NCBI RefSeq assembly: GCF_900100205.1
Contig: NZ_FNEQ01000012.1
Location: 62,001 to 126,000 of the forward strand
Source of the DNA: Duganella sp. OV510
Lineage (GTDB): Bacteria; Pseudomonadota; Gammaproteobacteria; Burkholderiales; Burkholderiaceae_D
Reading direction: 5' to 3'
DNA: 64,000 bases
Shown here: positions 42,417 through 50,639 of the stretch, one piece after another
Layout of the letters: the number at the start of each line of letters is the position of its first letter
Numbering within the stretch: position 1 is the first letter of the stretch
Position numbers and translations under genes: made by a program
Notes under the pieces: model-generated
Database searches by the model: none
Seen by the model: only the letters and a program-made list of their open reading frames with translations
Told to the model about the DNA's origin: nothing

Positions 42417-42462
42417 CTTCCCTCCTATCGTGCACCTGCTAATAATGGAGAGAGGAGGGAAG
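42417..42462 (+). promoter_or_regulatory. Stem that covers the ribosome site of the next gene
   Basis: CTTCCCTCCT (42417-42426) is the exact complement of AGGAGGGAAG (42453-42462), a 10-bp stem with a 26-nt loop. The right arm contains the ribosome site (AGGAGGG) of the gene at 42466, so the fold would hide it. This could be a thermometer-like or ligand-controlled switch, or only a by-product of a strong ribosome site. Confidence 0.55.
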
Positions 42463-42465
42463 ACC

Positions 42466-42933
42466 ATGAATATCATCAAACCAGCCGCGCTGACTGCCGC
42501 TTTTCTGATTGGCATGCTGGTGTGCGAGGCAGCGTGGGCGCAGGAGCCGGTCGCCATGGCCGCCGAGCGCAAGGTAGACGCCGAATACGCCAAACTGCCT
42601 GTCTGCACACTGAACGCCGAAGGCACCGGCCTTGCTGTCGAGCCTTGCCGCAAGGCGCCGGCACAGGTGCCGGCGCCGCGCCGTGCGGTCACGCAGATCA
42701 TCGAACCGATGCCACAGGTGAAACGGGCACCGCAGGTGGCCATGCCCGGCATGCAGCCATCGCCGTCATTGCAGAGCCTGACCAATCCGCCGCGCGCGCC
42801 GGTGCCGGTCACCAGTTGCGATGCGGCTGGCTGCTACGGCGCCAACGGCGTGCGCTACAACAATATGGGCGGCGGCGTGGTCGGGCCGAACGGCAAGGTC
42901 TGCAACCGCTCCGGCGCGATGATCCAGTGCTAG
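42466..42933 (+). CDS. Small secreted protein, function unknown
   Basis: Encodes 155 residues. The signal peptide is LTAAFLIGMLVCEAAWAQEP (cleavage after WAQ). The middle is Pro/Ala/Gln-rich, and the C-terminal ~40 residues are Cys/Gly/Asn-rich (TSCDAAGCYGANGVRYNNMG and GPNGKVCNRSGAMIQC), with four cysteines that could form two disulfides. I know no named family. The ATG at 42466 is preceded by GGAGGG; an earlier in-frame ATG at 42430 lies before the site. It converges on the TonB receptor gene 7 bp downstream. Confidence 0.75.
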   Translation: MNIIKPAALTAAFLIGMLVCEAAWAQEPVAMAAERKVDAEYAKLPVCTLNAEGTGLAVEPCRKAPAQVPAPRRAVTQIIEPMPQVKRAPQVAMPGMQPSPSLQSLTNPPRAPVPVTSCDAAGCYGANGVRYNNMGGGVVGPNGKVCNRSGAMIQC

Positions 42934-42940
42934 GCCAGGT

Positions 42941-44941
42941 TTAGAAACGCGTGGTCACGCCGGCGAACATGCGCCGGCCCGGCACGTAGTAATCGACCAA
43001 GCCGTCAGCTGTCGGCCCCTTGCGGAACAGGTTCTCGACGCCGCCACGCACCGTCCAGCCCGGCGTGACCTTGTACGACACCACTGCGTCGACGATGGTG
43101 TATGCGCGGTTGGACAGCGGACCGGTGTCCAGCTCCTTGCCGGTGTACTGGGCCGACACCTCGCCAAATAGCTGGTCGCTGACCTGCCAGCCCAGCGCCG
43201 AGTACCACGACAGGCGCGGTGTGGACAGCAGGTTGGCGCCGGTGGTCAGGTTCTTCGCTTCGCGCATATAGGTGAAATTGTTGCGCCAATTCAGCGTGGG
43301 CGTCAGTGGCAGGTTGGCGGTCGCCTCCAGCCCGCTGGTGCGCGCCTTCTGGATATTGGTCAGCCGCGTCCACCACAGTTTCTGGAAGAAGCCCAGCGGC
43401 GCGTAGTCGATCTTGTTCTTGAAGTCGTTATGGAAATAGGTGACGCCGAAGTCCCAGCCCTGGTGTTCATAAGCCAGGCCCAGTTCGGCGGCGGTGCTGG
43501 TTTCCGGTTTCAGGTCGGGATTGCCGGCCATGTAGCAGCCGCCACGGACATAGCCCAGCGGTGCCAGGCTGGTGCAGCCGCGCCCGCCCGAATTGGTAGC
43601 CGAGGCCGGCGAGTTCTCCTTCAGGCTGGGCGCGCGGAAGCCTTGCGACACGCCGCCTTTGACAGTCCAGGCCGGCGCCGGGTGATACACCAGGTAGAGG
43701 CGCGGGCTGTAGTGGTTGCCGAACTTGTCGTGATGGTCGAGACGCACGCCCAGCGTGGCGCTAAGGTCGTCGTGCAGGAACAACTGGTCTTCGGCGAACA
43801 GGGCCGAGGTGGTGCCGGACAGCGTTGCGCCCTCGACCTTGTTGCCCAGATAGTCGGTGGGCACGGTGCCGATGGTGTCGGTATTGGTCAGCTCCTGGTC
43901 CTTCCATTGGGCGCCGACCACCAGCAGTTGTTCGACGCCCCAGCCCAGGCGTTTTTCCAGTGTGGCGTCCAGCGTGGTGTCCTTGGAGCGCGCCACGGTG
44001 TTGGCGATGCGGTTGTCGAAATCGTTGTGGTACAGATTGAGTTTGGCGGTGCCGAAAGCGAAGCGGCCTTCGTAGCCGAGGCTGGCGCTCTTGCGTATCA
44101 GCTTGCTGGCGCCCCAAGCGTAGAACAGCGGATCGCCGTCCGGGTCCAGCGTGGAGGAGTCGCTGGCTTCCTGGCGGCCGTAGCTGGCGTCCAGCGTCAG
44201 GCTCTGGCGTTCGCCCAGCTTCCAGCTTAACTGGCCAGTGGCGGTCTGGTTGCGTTCGCCGCCGATGCCGCCGGCGTTGCCGCGCACCTGCTCATCGGGA
44301 TTCTGCTTGCTCTGGCCGAGGCCGAAGCGCATGCCGACCGTGTCGCTCAACGGACCGGCGACATTGAAGCCGAGCTGGTGCGCGTCGCCGCGGCCGCTGT
44401 CCTGCGGACGGGTGGTGTTGGCGGTGGCCGAGCCGTTCCATTTGCCCGGCACCTTGCGCGTGATGATGTTGATCACGCCGCCCATCGCGTCCGAGCCGTA
44501 CAGCGACGACATCGGGCCGCGCACCACCTCGATGCGTTCGATTATCTCGGGCGAGATCCAGTTCAGATCCTGGCGGCCGAGGTCGGGACGGTAGGCGGTG
44601 TCGGCCGAGCTGCCGACGCGCTTGCCGTCGACCAGGATCAGTGTGTATTTGTCGGGCAGGCCGCGCAACTTGATTTTCGATTCTTCGCCGACCGGGCTGG
44701 TGCCGCCGGTGACGCCGGGAATGCGGCGCAGCAGCGTGCTGAGGTCATACACCGGCTGGCGCTCGATTTCCTCGCGGCTGATGACGCTGACGCTGGCCGG
44801 GGCGTCCTTGATATCGATGGCAGCGCCGGAGGCGGTGACCACCACGGTTGGCAGCGGCGCATCGGCGGCTGAGTCGTTGGCCCAGGCTTGGTGAACAGAC
44901 AGTGCCAGCAACGTGGCAACAAGGGAACGGCAGGTAGACAT
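42941..44941 (-). CDS. TonB-dependent receptor (siderophore, FepA/CirA type)
   Basis: Encodes 666 residues. A signal peptide ends near HQAWAND. The TonB-box-like LPTVVVTASG, the plug (LSTLLRRIPGVTGGTSPVG, RIEVVRGPMSSLYGSDAMGG) and a barrel ending in FAGVTTRF with terminal Phe fit a ligand-gated outer-membrane porin. The plug start resembles catecholate/colicin-receptor types. A Fur-box-like sequence about 80 bp upstream supports iron-regulated siderophore uptake. The ligand is not predictable. It probably draws energy from ExbB/ExbD. Confidence 0.9.
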   Translation of the reverse strand: MSTCRSLVATLLALSVHQAWANDSAADAPLPTVVVTASGAAIDIKDAPASVSVISREEIERQPVYDLSTLLRRIPGVTGGTSPVGEESKIKLRGLPDKYTLILVDGKRVGSSADTAYRPDLGRQDLNWISPEIIERIEVVRGPMSSLYGSDAMGGVINIITRKVPGKWNGSATANTTRPQDSGRGDAHQLGFNVAGPLSDTVGMRFGLGQSKQNPDEQVRGNAGGIGGERNQTATGQLSWKLGERQSLTLDASYGRQEASDSSTLDPDGDPLFYAWGASKLIRKSASLGYEGRFAFGTAKLNLYHNDFDNRIANTVARSKDTTLDATLEKRLGWGVEQLLVVGAQWKDQELTNTDTIGTVPTDYLGNKVEGATLSGTTSALFAEDQLFLHDDLSATLGVRLDHHDKFGNHYSPRLYLVYHPAPAWTVKGGVSQGFRAPSLKENSPASATNSGGRGCTSLAPLGYVRGGCYMAGNPDLKPETSTAAELGLAYEHQGWDFGVTYFHNDFKNKIDYAPLGFFQKLWWTRLTNIQKARTSGLEATANLPLTPTLNWRNNFTYMREAKNLTTGANLLSTPRLSWYSALGWQVSDQLFGEVSAQYTGKELDTGPLSNRAYTIVDAVVSYKVTPGWTVRGGVENLFRKGPTADGLVDYYVPGRRMFAGVTTRF

Positions 44942-45016
44942 AGAGGCTTTCCAGAGTGGTGTTGCCTGGCTGCCTACCGGGTGCTAGGTGGTTCGTAAAA
45001 TGCGGTCGTTTGCCGC

Positions 45017-45035
45017 AATGAGAATAGAAATCATT
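45017..45035 (-). promoter_or_regulatory. Candidate Fur box upstream of the TonB receptor
   Basis: The sequence AATGAGAATAGAAATCATT (19 bp) has the NAT-triplet arrangement and AATGA...TCATT dyad of Fur sites. It lies 76 bp before the receptor ATG, in a short A+T-rich spacer next to the osmC-like gene. Confidence 0.55.
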
Positions 45036-45071
45036 TGTATTATAAGCCTTCATTAATAAAAAATAAAGTCC

Positions 45072-45512
45072 TTACATGATGAGGGGCTCGCACAGGATCG
45101 GGAAGTTGACCGAGTTGGCGATGTAGCACTTCTCGTGTGCTGTGTGGTGCAGCCGAAGCGCGAGTTCGCGGTCACCGGACGCGATGGTGACGTGGGGGCG
45201 CAAGATGATGCGCTCGAAACGCTCATCCAGCATCGTGCCTTCGGCTTCATCCTCGTAGGCGGTGACGATGATGTTGGCGTCGGCGCACAGGTGCAGATAC
45301 CACAGCTTGTGGCAGGCTGCGGCGGACGCCAGCAGCAGCTCTTCGGGATTCCAGCGCGTGGCGTCGCCCCGGAAGGCTGGGTCCGATGAGCCGGGAATCG
45401 CTGGCTTGCCGGGCGCGCTGATGATGTGGTCGCGGCCATAGTCGCGGTAGCTGGACGTGCCACTGCCGCGGTTGCCAGTCCACGTCACATTGAGTTGGTA
45501 ATGATGTTTCAT
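45072..45512 (-). CDS. OsmC-family protein
   Basis: Encodes 146 residues of the OsmC/Ohr fold, thiol peroxidases or related stress proteins. The helix-start PEELLLASAAACHKLWYLHL resembles the family catalytic-Cys helix with one visible Cys, and a second Cys is near HEKCYIANSV, consistent with a two-cysteine peroxidase. The ATG at 45512 is chosen because AAGGAG lies 8 nt upstream. It is divergent from the GntR gene; the shared spacer holds a 10-bp palindrome. Confidence 0.85.
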   Translation of the reverse strand: MKHHYQLNVTWTGNRGSGTSSYRDYGRDHIISAPGKPAIPGSSDPAFRGDATRWNPEELLLASAAACHKLWYLHLCADANIIVTAYEDEAEGTMLDERFERIILRPHVTIASGDRELALRLHHTAHEKCYIANSVNFPILCEPLIM

Positions 45513-45553
45513 ATCTTTTCTCCTTGCGGCCAGTGTATCGCTATTTGGTATTT

Positions 45554-45563
45554 TGGTATACCA
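45554..45563. promoter_or_regulatory. GntR-type operator candidate
   Basis: TGGTATACCA is a perfect 10-bp palindrome (a FadR/GntR-style site) 9 bp before the GntR start and about 40 bp before the osmC-like start. The direct repeat TTTGGTA precedes it. It suits divergent control and autoregulation. Confidence 0.55.
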
Positions 45564-45571
45564 TTCGATAC

Positions 45572-46204
45572 ATGAGTACATCCGAACATCTCGCGGCCTC
45601 CTTGCGCGGTCTGATTGCCAGCGGTGCATTGCCCGATGGCGCGCGCCTGATCGAGCGCGACCTGGCTGAGCGCTTTGCGGTCAGCCGAATTCCGTTGCGC
45701 GAGGCGATACAGAAATTGGCGGCGGAAGGGCTGGTCGAGCAGCACAAGAATCGCGGCGCCGTGGTGCGCACGCTGACTGCCGCTGACATCGACGAAATTT
45801 ACGCGCTGCGCATGCTGCTCGAAGGTGACGCCATCCGCCATGCCGTGCAGCGCCTGGATGCGGAAACGCTGGCCCGGGCCGAACTGGTGCATCGTTTGCT
45901 GGGCGAGGCGGCCACGCGCGAAAAGCAGGGCGAGCTCAACCGCGAATTCCATGCCTTGCTGTACGCCTCATGTGGTAACGAGCGCCAGCTCAAAGCCATC
46001 CGCGAACTGCGCGCCCAGGTGGAGCGCTATGAGCGTCTGCAATCCACGCTGCTGGCCGATACCCCTGCGTTCCAGCACGAACACGCCGACATCCTGCAAG
46101 CTTGCATCGCCGGTGATGCCGACCGCGCGTACGCAACCACCATCGAACATCTGGCCAGCGCCAAAGCGATCGTGCTGTCGGCAATCCGCACCATGGAGAA
46201 TTGA
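45572..46204 (+). CDS. GntR-family (FadR subgroup) transcriptional regulator
   Basis: Encodes 210 residues. The winged helix-turn-helix (IERDLAERFAVSRIPLREAI, residues about 29-48) is followed by an FCD effector domain of helices (LTAADIDEIYALRMLLEGDA and a metal-ligand-type region with HEHADI). Ligands of this group are organic acids. ATG 45572 sits 9 bp after the candidate operator. The next gene starts one base after its stop, which suggests shared transcription. Confidence 0.9.
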   Translation: MSTSEHLAASLRGLIASGALPDGARLIERDLAERFAVSRIPLREAIQKLAAEGLVEQHKNRGAVVRTLTAADIDEIYALRMLLEGDAIRHAVQRLDAETLARAELVHRLLGEAATREKQGELNREFHALLYASCGNERQLKAIRELRAQVERYERLQSTLLADTPAFQHEHADILQACIAGDADRAYATTIEHLASAKAIVLSAIRTMEN

Positions 46205-46205
46205 G

Positions 46206-46475
46206 ATGAGCAAAACCGGTCTGTGGCTGTGCACGGTTTATGTCTTGCTGACTGCCGCCTGTGTCATCTATGCCTTCAGCCTGGACGAGGCCAAAGGCCG
46301 CTACGTCTTTCTGCAACTGCCGGTTGCGCTTCAGGCAGCGCTGGCCGATGCGCTGGGGATGTCGGGGTGGCTGATCACAATGTCCTGGCCGATCGCCTAT
46401 CTTGTGTTGGCCAGCCCGGTATTGCTCTTGCTCTACGGCGCTGGCATCCTGCGCGACTATCTTGGCAAGCACTGA
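46206..46475 (+). CDS. Small inner-membrane protein, function unknown
   Basis: Encodes 89 residues. Two or three membrane helices are visible: LWLCTVYVLLTAACVIYAFS, LQAALADALGMSGWLITMSW (partly) and AYLVLASPVLLLLYGAGILR. I recognise no family. The ATG at 46206 follows the GntR stop by one base, so it is probably co-transcribed with the regulator. There is no clear ribosome site of its own. Confidence 0.65.
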   Translation: MSKTGLWLCTVYVLLTAACVIYAFSLDEAKGRYVFLQLPVALQAALADALGMSGWLITMSWPIAYLVLASPVLLLLYGAGILRDYLGKH

Positions 46476-46533
46476 CTTGTAAAAAAACACCGCAGCACCA
46501 TTTGCTTTCCCAATAACAATTCAAGGGGAAAAC

Positions 46534-46683
46534 ATGCTTGCTCCAAAAGCGCCACGCTCGGTCTATGACCATCGGCCAGTCGCCGTGCAGGTGGTAAAGC
46601 AGCAAAAAACCGGCGCGGTTGATAAACACGTGCTCATCGTCGAGGGAAAGAACAGCGAGCCGGCGCCGCCCAAGCCGAAATAG
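46534..46683 (+). CDS. Possible small 49-residue protein
   Basis: An open frame of 49 codons from ATG 46534 to TAG 46681-46683 has AAGGGG about 8 nt upstream. The product is basic with a Pro/Lys-rich end (SEPAPPKPK) and no signal or membrane helix. The ribosome site and the absence of overlapping genes support it, but codon statistics on so short a frame are weak. Confidence 0.45.
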   Translation: MLAPKAPRSVYDHRPVAVQVVKQQKTGAVDKHVLIVEGKNSEPAPPKPK

Positions 46684-46704
46684 CCGGATTCTGCGCTACA
46701 ATGC

Positions 46705-46724
46705 TGACGTTTACGTAAACGTCA
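46705..46724. promoter_or_regulatory. 20-bp perfect palindrome before the SDR gene
   Basis: TGACGTTTACGTAAACGTCA is an exact palindrome 20 bp before the ATG at 46745. Its TTTACGTAAA core resembles sites of MerR-family LiuR regulators of fatty or branched-chain acid breakdown in proteobacteria. No such regulator is in the window. Confidence 0.6.
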
Positions 46725-46744
46725 AATAAGAACAGGAGACAGGC

Positions 46745-47503
46745 ATGCAGATTCAGGATGGCGTATTTATCATTACCGGCGGCGCGTCGGGACTGGGCGC
46801 GGCGACTGCGCGGATGCTGGCGGGGCAGGGCGGCAAGGTGGTGCTGGCCGATGTGCAGGCGGACGCCGGCCAGGCGCTGGCCGCCGAGCTCAAGGGCGTG
46901 TTCGTCAAATGCGATGTGACCTCGGAGGCGGACGGCCAGGCGGTGGTGGCGGCCGCGCTGGCACAAGGCACGCTGCGCGGCATCGTCAATTGCGCCGGCA
47001 TCGCGCCAGCCGCCAAGACGGTCGGCAAGGACGGCCCGCACGCGCTGGAACTGTTCCAGAAAGTGGTGATGATTAACCTGGTCGGCACCTTCAACATGGC
47101 CCGCCTGGCGGCTGAGGCGATGAGCAAGAATACGCCGCTGGCGACCGGCGAACGCGGCGTCATCATCAACACCGCTTCGGTGGCGGCCTTCGACGGCCAG
47201 ATCGGCCAGACCGCCTACGCCTCGTCGAAAGCGGCGGTCGCCGGACTGACGTTGCCGATGGCGCGCGACCTGTCGCGCAACGGCATCCGCGTGATGACCA
47301 TCGCGCCCGGCATCTTTGAAACGCCGATGTTGATGGGCATGCCGCAGGAAGTGCAGGACGCGCTGGGCGCCATGGTGCCATTCCCACCACGCCTCGGCAA
47401 GCCGGAGGAATATGCGCTGCTGGCTAAAGCCATCATCGAGAATCCGATGCTGAACGGTGAAACCATCCGCCTGGACGGCGCGATTCGCATGCAACCGAAG
47501 TAA
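46745..47503 (+). CDS. SDR, 3-hydroxyacyl-CoA dehydrogenase type 2-like
   Basis: Encodes 252 residues of the classical SDR fold. The cofactor motif is FIITGGASGLGAATARML (about residues 8-25), NCAGIAPAAKT replaces the usual NNAG region, and the catalytic Ser and Tyr are in NTASVAAFDG and TAYASSKAAV. The closest recognisable type is the mitochondrial HSD17B10 / 3-hydroxy-2-methylbutyryl-CoA dehydrogenase group, which acts in isoleucine and fatty acid breakdown. The upstream LiuR-like palindrome fits that. AGGAG precedes the ATG. Confidence 0.85.
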   Translation: MQIQDGVFIITGGASGLGAATARMLAGQGGKVVLADVQADAGQALAAELKGVFVKCDVTSEADGQAVVAAALAQGTLRGIVNCAGIAPAAKTVGKDGPHALELFQKVVMINLVGTFNMARLAAEAMSKNTPLATGERGVIINTASVAAFDGQIGQTAYASSKAAVAGLTLPMARDLSRNGIRVMTIAPGIFETPMLMGMPQEVQDALGAMVPFPPRLGKPEEYALLAKAIIENPMLNGETIRLDGAIRMQPK

Positions 47504-47644
47504 GGGAGGTGGCGGCAGGAGAGCCTGACGCCACTCAAAATGCTTGGCCTGCTGCTGATCGGCGCCGGCGCCTTCGCCGTGGCGCGCTAAAACGGTTTAC
47601 ATGATTTCGTGTACGATGCCAGATGAATTTGTTTGGGAGAGTAC

Positions 47645-49423
47645 ATGAATCGTCTGAAGACACTGGCGCTAAGCGTCGCCATCATCGGCGCGTTGCAGGC
47701 GCCAGCTTATGCGCAACGCGCCACGCCGGACCACGCGCCGGAAATCGCCACCGGCTACGCGGAGAAGGCCGGCAAGTCCTCACAAAAATTCATGGTGGCC
47801 GCAGCCAATCCGCTGGCCACGCAAGCCGGTTACCAGATCCTCAAGCAGGGTGGTGCCGCGATTGATGCGGCGATCGCGGTGCAGATGGTGTTGACGCTGG
47901 TGGAGCCGCAATCGTCGGGCATCGGCGGCGGTTCCTTCCTGCTGTATTCCGACGGCAAGCGCGTGCAATCCTACGATGGCCGCGAAACCGCGCCCGCCGC
48001 TGCCGACGAACACCTGTTCCAGGATGCGAATGGCAAGCCGGTATCGCGCGAAGTCGGCGTGGTCGGTGGGCGTTCGACCGGCGCGCCTGGCGTGCTGCGG
48101 ATGCTGGAACTGGCACATAAACAGCACGGCAAGCTGCCGTGGAAAACCCTGTTCCAGCCGGCGATCCAGCTGGCGCAGAACGGCTTTGCCGTCAGCCCGC
48201 GCCTGAACGCGCTGATCTCCTACGATAAATTCCTGGCGCGCGATCCGGTCGCCCGCGCCTACTTTTACGACGCCGACGGCAAGCCACGCCCGGTCGGCTA
48301 TCTGCTGAAGAATCCTGAGCTGGCGCAGACGCTGCGCGAGATCGCCGATGGCGGCGCGGACGCTTTCTACAAAGGCCGCATCGCCAGGGACATCGCCGCC
48401 AAGGTGGCCTCGCATCCGACCAATCCCGGCAAGCTGACCGCCGCCGACATCGCCGGCTACCAGGCCAGGGAACGCGCGCCTATCTGCAGCGACTACAAGC
48501 AGTGGACCGTATGCGGCGCGCCGCCGCCATCGTCGGGCGGCATCGCCATCGCGCAGATGCTGGGCATCCTGGAGAACAAGGACATCAGCCCTTACAAGCC
48601 GGTCAACGGCCAGCTGACCGCAGAGGGCATCCATCTGTTCACTGAAGCGGGCCGGCTGGCTTACGCGGACCGCAACCGCTATGTCGCCGACACCGACTTC
48701 GTGCCGCTGCCCGGCAAGGGCGTCAGCGCCATGCTGGACAAGGGCTACCTGAAGCAGCGCGCGGCGCTGATCGGTGACAAGTCGATGGGACGCGCCAACT
48801 ACGGCACGCCGGACACCATGCAGGTCGCCTGGGGCGCCGACACCGCGATCGACAAGCCATCGACTTCGCACCTGGTGGCGGTGGATGCTTTCGGCGGCGG
48901 CCTGTCGATGACCACCTCGGTGGAAGATGCGTTCGGCGCGCGCCAGATGGTCGACGGCTTCATGCTGAACAATCAGCTGACCGATTTCTCCTTCGACTCG
49001 CAGGATGACAACGGCCCGATCGCCAACCGCGTCCAGCCGGGCAAGCGCCCGCGCAGCGCCATGTCGCCGACGCTGGTGTTCGACAAGGCCACGCACAAGC
49101 TGGTACTGGCCACCGGCTCGCCGGGCGGCTCGGCCATCATCAACTACGTGGCCAAGGTGCTGGTCGGCACGCTGGACTGGGGCCTGGATGTGCAGCAGGC
49201 CATCAGCCTGCCGAATATCGGCAGCCGCAATGGTCCGACCGAGCTGGAAGCTGGGCGCATCAGCCGTGAGGTTGTCGCGGAGCTGAAGGCGCGCGGCCAC
49301 GATATCCGCGAATATGACCAGAACTCCGGTTTGCAAGGCATACAGCGCCGCACCGTCAACGGCAGGCAGGAGTGGTTTGGCGGCGCCGATCCGCGCCGCG
49401 AGGGCGTGGTTTTGGGGGATTAA
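47645..49423 (+). CDS. ggt: Gamma-glutamyltransferase
   Basis: Encodes 592 residues. A signal peptide (LALSVAIIGALQAPAYAQ) places it in the periplasm. It is an Ntn-type enzyme that cuts itself before its nucleophile. PSTSHLVAVDAFGGG has Thr407-Ser408-His409 at the position of TTHYS in E. coli, so Thr407 is the expected nucleophile. The second-subunit motif is LATGSPGGSAIINYV and the large-subunit motif is GIGGGSFLLYSDG. It transfers or hydrolyses gamma-glutamyl groups of glutathione. The start MNRLK at 47645 follows GGGAG; an earlier ATG at 47633 lies before that site. Confidence 0.94.
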   Translation: MNRLKTLALSVAIIGALQAPAYAQRATPDHAPEIATGYAEKAGKSSQKFMVAAANPLATQAGYQILKQGGAAIDAAIAVQMVLTLVEPQSSGIGGGSFLLYSDGKRVQSYDGRETAPAAADEHLFQDANGKPVSREVGVVGGRSTGAPGVLRMLELAHKQHGKLPWKTLFQPAIQLAQNGFAVSPRLNALISYDKFLARDPVARAYFYDADGKPRPVGYLLKNPELAQTLREIADGGADAFYKGRIARDIAAKVASHPTNPGKLTAADIAGYQARERAPICSDYKQWTVCGAPPPSSGGIAIAQMLGILENKDISPYKPVNGQLTAEGIHLFTEAGRLAYADRNRYVADTDFVPLPGKGVSAMLDKGYLKQRAALIGDKSMGRANYGTPDTMQVAWGADTAIDKPSTSHLVAVDAFGGGLSMTTSVEDAFGARQMVDGFMLNNQLTDFSFDSQDDNGPIANRVQPGKRPRSAMSPTLVFDKATHKLVLATGSPGGSAIINYVAKVLVGTLDWGLDVQQAISLPNIGSRNGPTELEAGRISREVVAELKARGHDIREYDQNSGLQGIQRRTVNGRQEWFGGADPRREGVVLGD

Positions 49424-49460
49424 GCTCCCCAAATGGCGTAGACCCTGCTAATCTTGCAAG

Positions 49461-50636
49461 ATGGGACTACAAAAGAAAACAGGCTTGATCCTGAGCGGGG
49501 GCGGCGCGCGCGCGGCCTATCAGGTCGGCGTGCTGCAGGCGATATCGGAGATCTTGTGGGAGGAGGGCTGGCCACCGGCCCGCAATCCTTTCGACATCAT
49601 CTGCGGTACTTCCGCCGGCGCGATCAACGCCACGGCGCTGGCCTGCCGCGCCGATAACTTTGGCGAAGGTGTGCAAAAGCTGCTGGACGTCTGGCAGAAC
49701 ATCGAGGTGGAACAGGTCTACCGCGCCGATTCGCTGGGCGTGATCCGGTCCGGCGCGCGCTGGCTGTCGCTGTTGTCCTTCGGCTGGCTGCTGCGCAAAT
49801 GGCGCGCGGCGCCGCCGGCGTCCCTGCTGGATAACACGCCGCTGGTCGGCCTGCTGCACCGTATGCTCGACCTGCCGCGGCTGGACAGCGTGCTGTCCGA
49901 AGGCCTGCTGCACGCGCTGGCCGTTACCGCCTCGTCTTACACCGGCGGCAATCACCTGACGTTTTACCAGACCGCCGCCGATATCGCGCCATGGGTGCGC
50001 ATGCAGCGCGTAGCCCTGCAGGACCAGATCGGCGTCGAACACCTGTTGGCGTCATCGGCGATTCCCTTCATCTTCCCGGCGACGCCGCTGTACATGGGCG
50101 GCCACCGCGAATACTGCGGCGACGGTTCGATGCGCCAGCTGGCGCCGATCTCGCCGGCCATCCACCTTGGCGCCAGCAAGGTGCTGGTGGTGGGCGCAGG
50201 ACGCCTGACCGAGCCGGCCCGCAGCGCCGCCGAAAAGAACGCTGCCCGCTATCCCAGCCTGGCACAGATCGCCGGCCATGCGCTGTCGTCGATCTTCCTC
50301 GATGGCCTGGCGGTGGATATCGAGCGGCTGGAACGCATCAACAAAACCTTGTCCATGCTGCCGCCGGAACTGCTGGAGAAAACTCCGCTGAAGCCGGTGC
50401 AGCTACTGGTGATCGCACCGTCCGAACGGCTGGACGATATCGCGACACGTCACATCGCCAGCCTGCCGGCGCCGATCCGCACCATGTTGTCCGGCATCGG
50501 CGCGACCGAGGCGCGCGGCGCCGCGCTGGCTTCCTACCTGCTGTTTGAATCCACCTACACCTGCGAGTTGATACGCCTCGGCCAGCGCGACACCTTTGCG
50601 CGCAAGAGCGACGTGCTGGCCTTCTTTGAATCCTGA
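49461..50636 (+). CDS. Patatin-like phospholipase family protein
   Basis: Encodes 391 residues. The oxyanion glycine loop SGGGARAAYQVGVLQA, the nucleophile elbow GTSAGAINA (Ser about residue 51) and the catalytic Asp in YCGDGSMRQL form the patatin dyad. It is a cytoplasmic or membrane-associated lipid acyl hydrolase. The substrate is unknown. The gene ends three bases before the hybrid kinase ATG, so the two may share a transcript, although functions do not obviously link. Confidence 0.9.
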   Translation: MGLQKKTGLILSGGGARAAYQVGVLQAISEILWEEGWPPARNPFDIICGTSAGAINATALACRADNFGEGVQKLLDVWQNIEVEQVYRADSLGVIRSGARWLSLLSFGWLLRKWRAAPPASLLDNTPLVGLLHRMLDLPRLDSVLSEGLLHALAVTASSYTGGNHLTFYQTAADIAPWVRMQRVALQDQIGVEHLLASSAIPFIFPATPLYMGGHREYCGDGSMRQLAPISPAIHLGASKVLVVGAGRLTEPARSAAEKNAARYPSLAQIAGHALSSIFLDGLAVDIERLERINKTLSMLPPELLEKTPLKPVQLLVIAPSERLDDIATRHIASLPAPIRTMLSGIGATEARGAALASYLLFESTYTCELIRLGQRDTFARKSDVLAFFES

Positions 50637-50639
50637 TGC

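Noticed and set aside
46705..46724. Palindrome as an attachment site or transposon end
   Set aside because: No repeat partner, integrase or target duplication; promoter position fits a regulator site.
47539..47590. Short hydrophobic frame (MLGLLLIGAGAFAVAR) after the SDR gene, like a protein-sorting tail
   Set aside because: It is only 16 codons, with no ribosome site and no upstream domain; too little to call a gene or remnant.
48857..48874. A missing nucleophile in gamma-glutamyltransferase because the motif reads TSH not TTH
   Set aside because: The nucleophile is the first Thr of the TTH motif, and Thr407 is present here; Ser at the second place is a conservative change.
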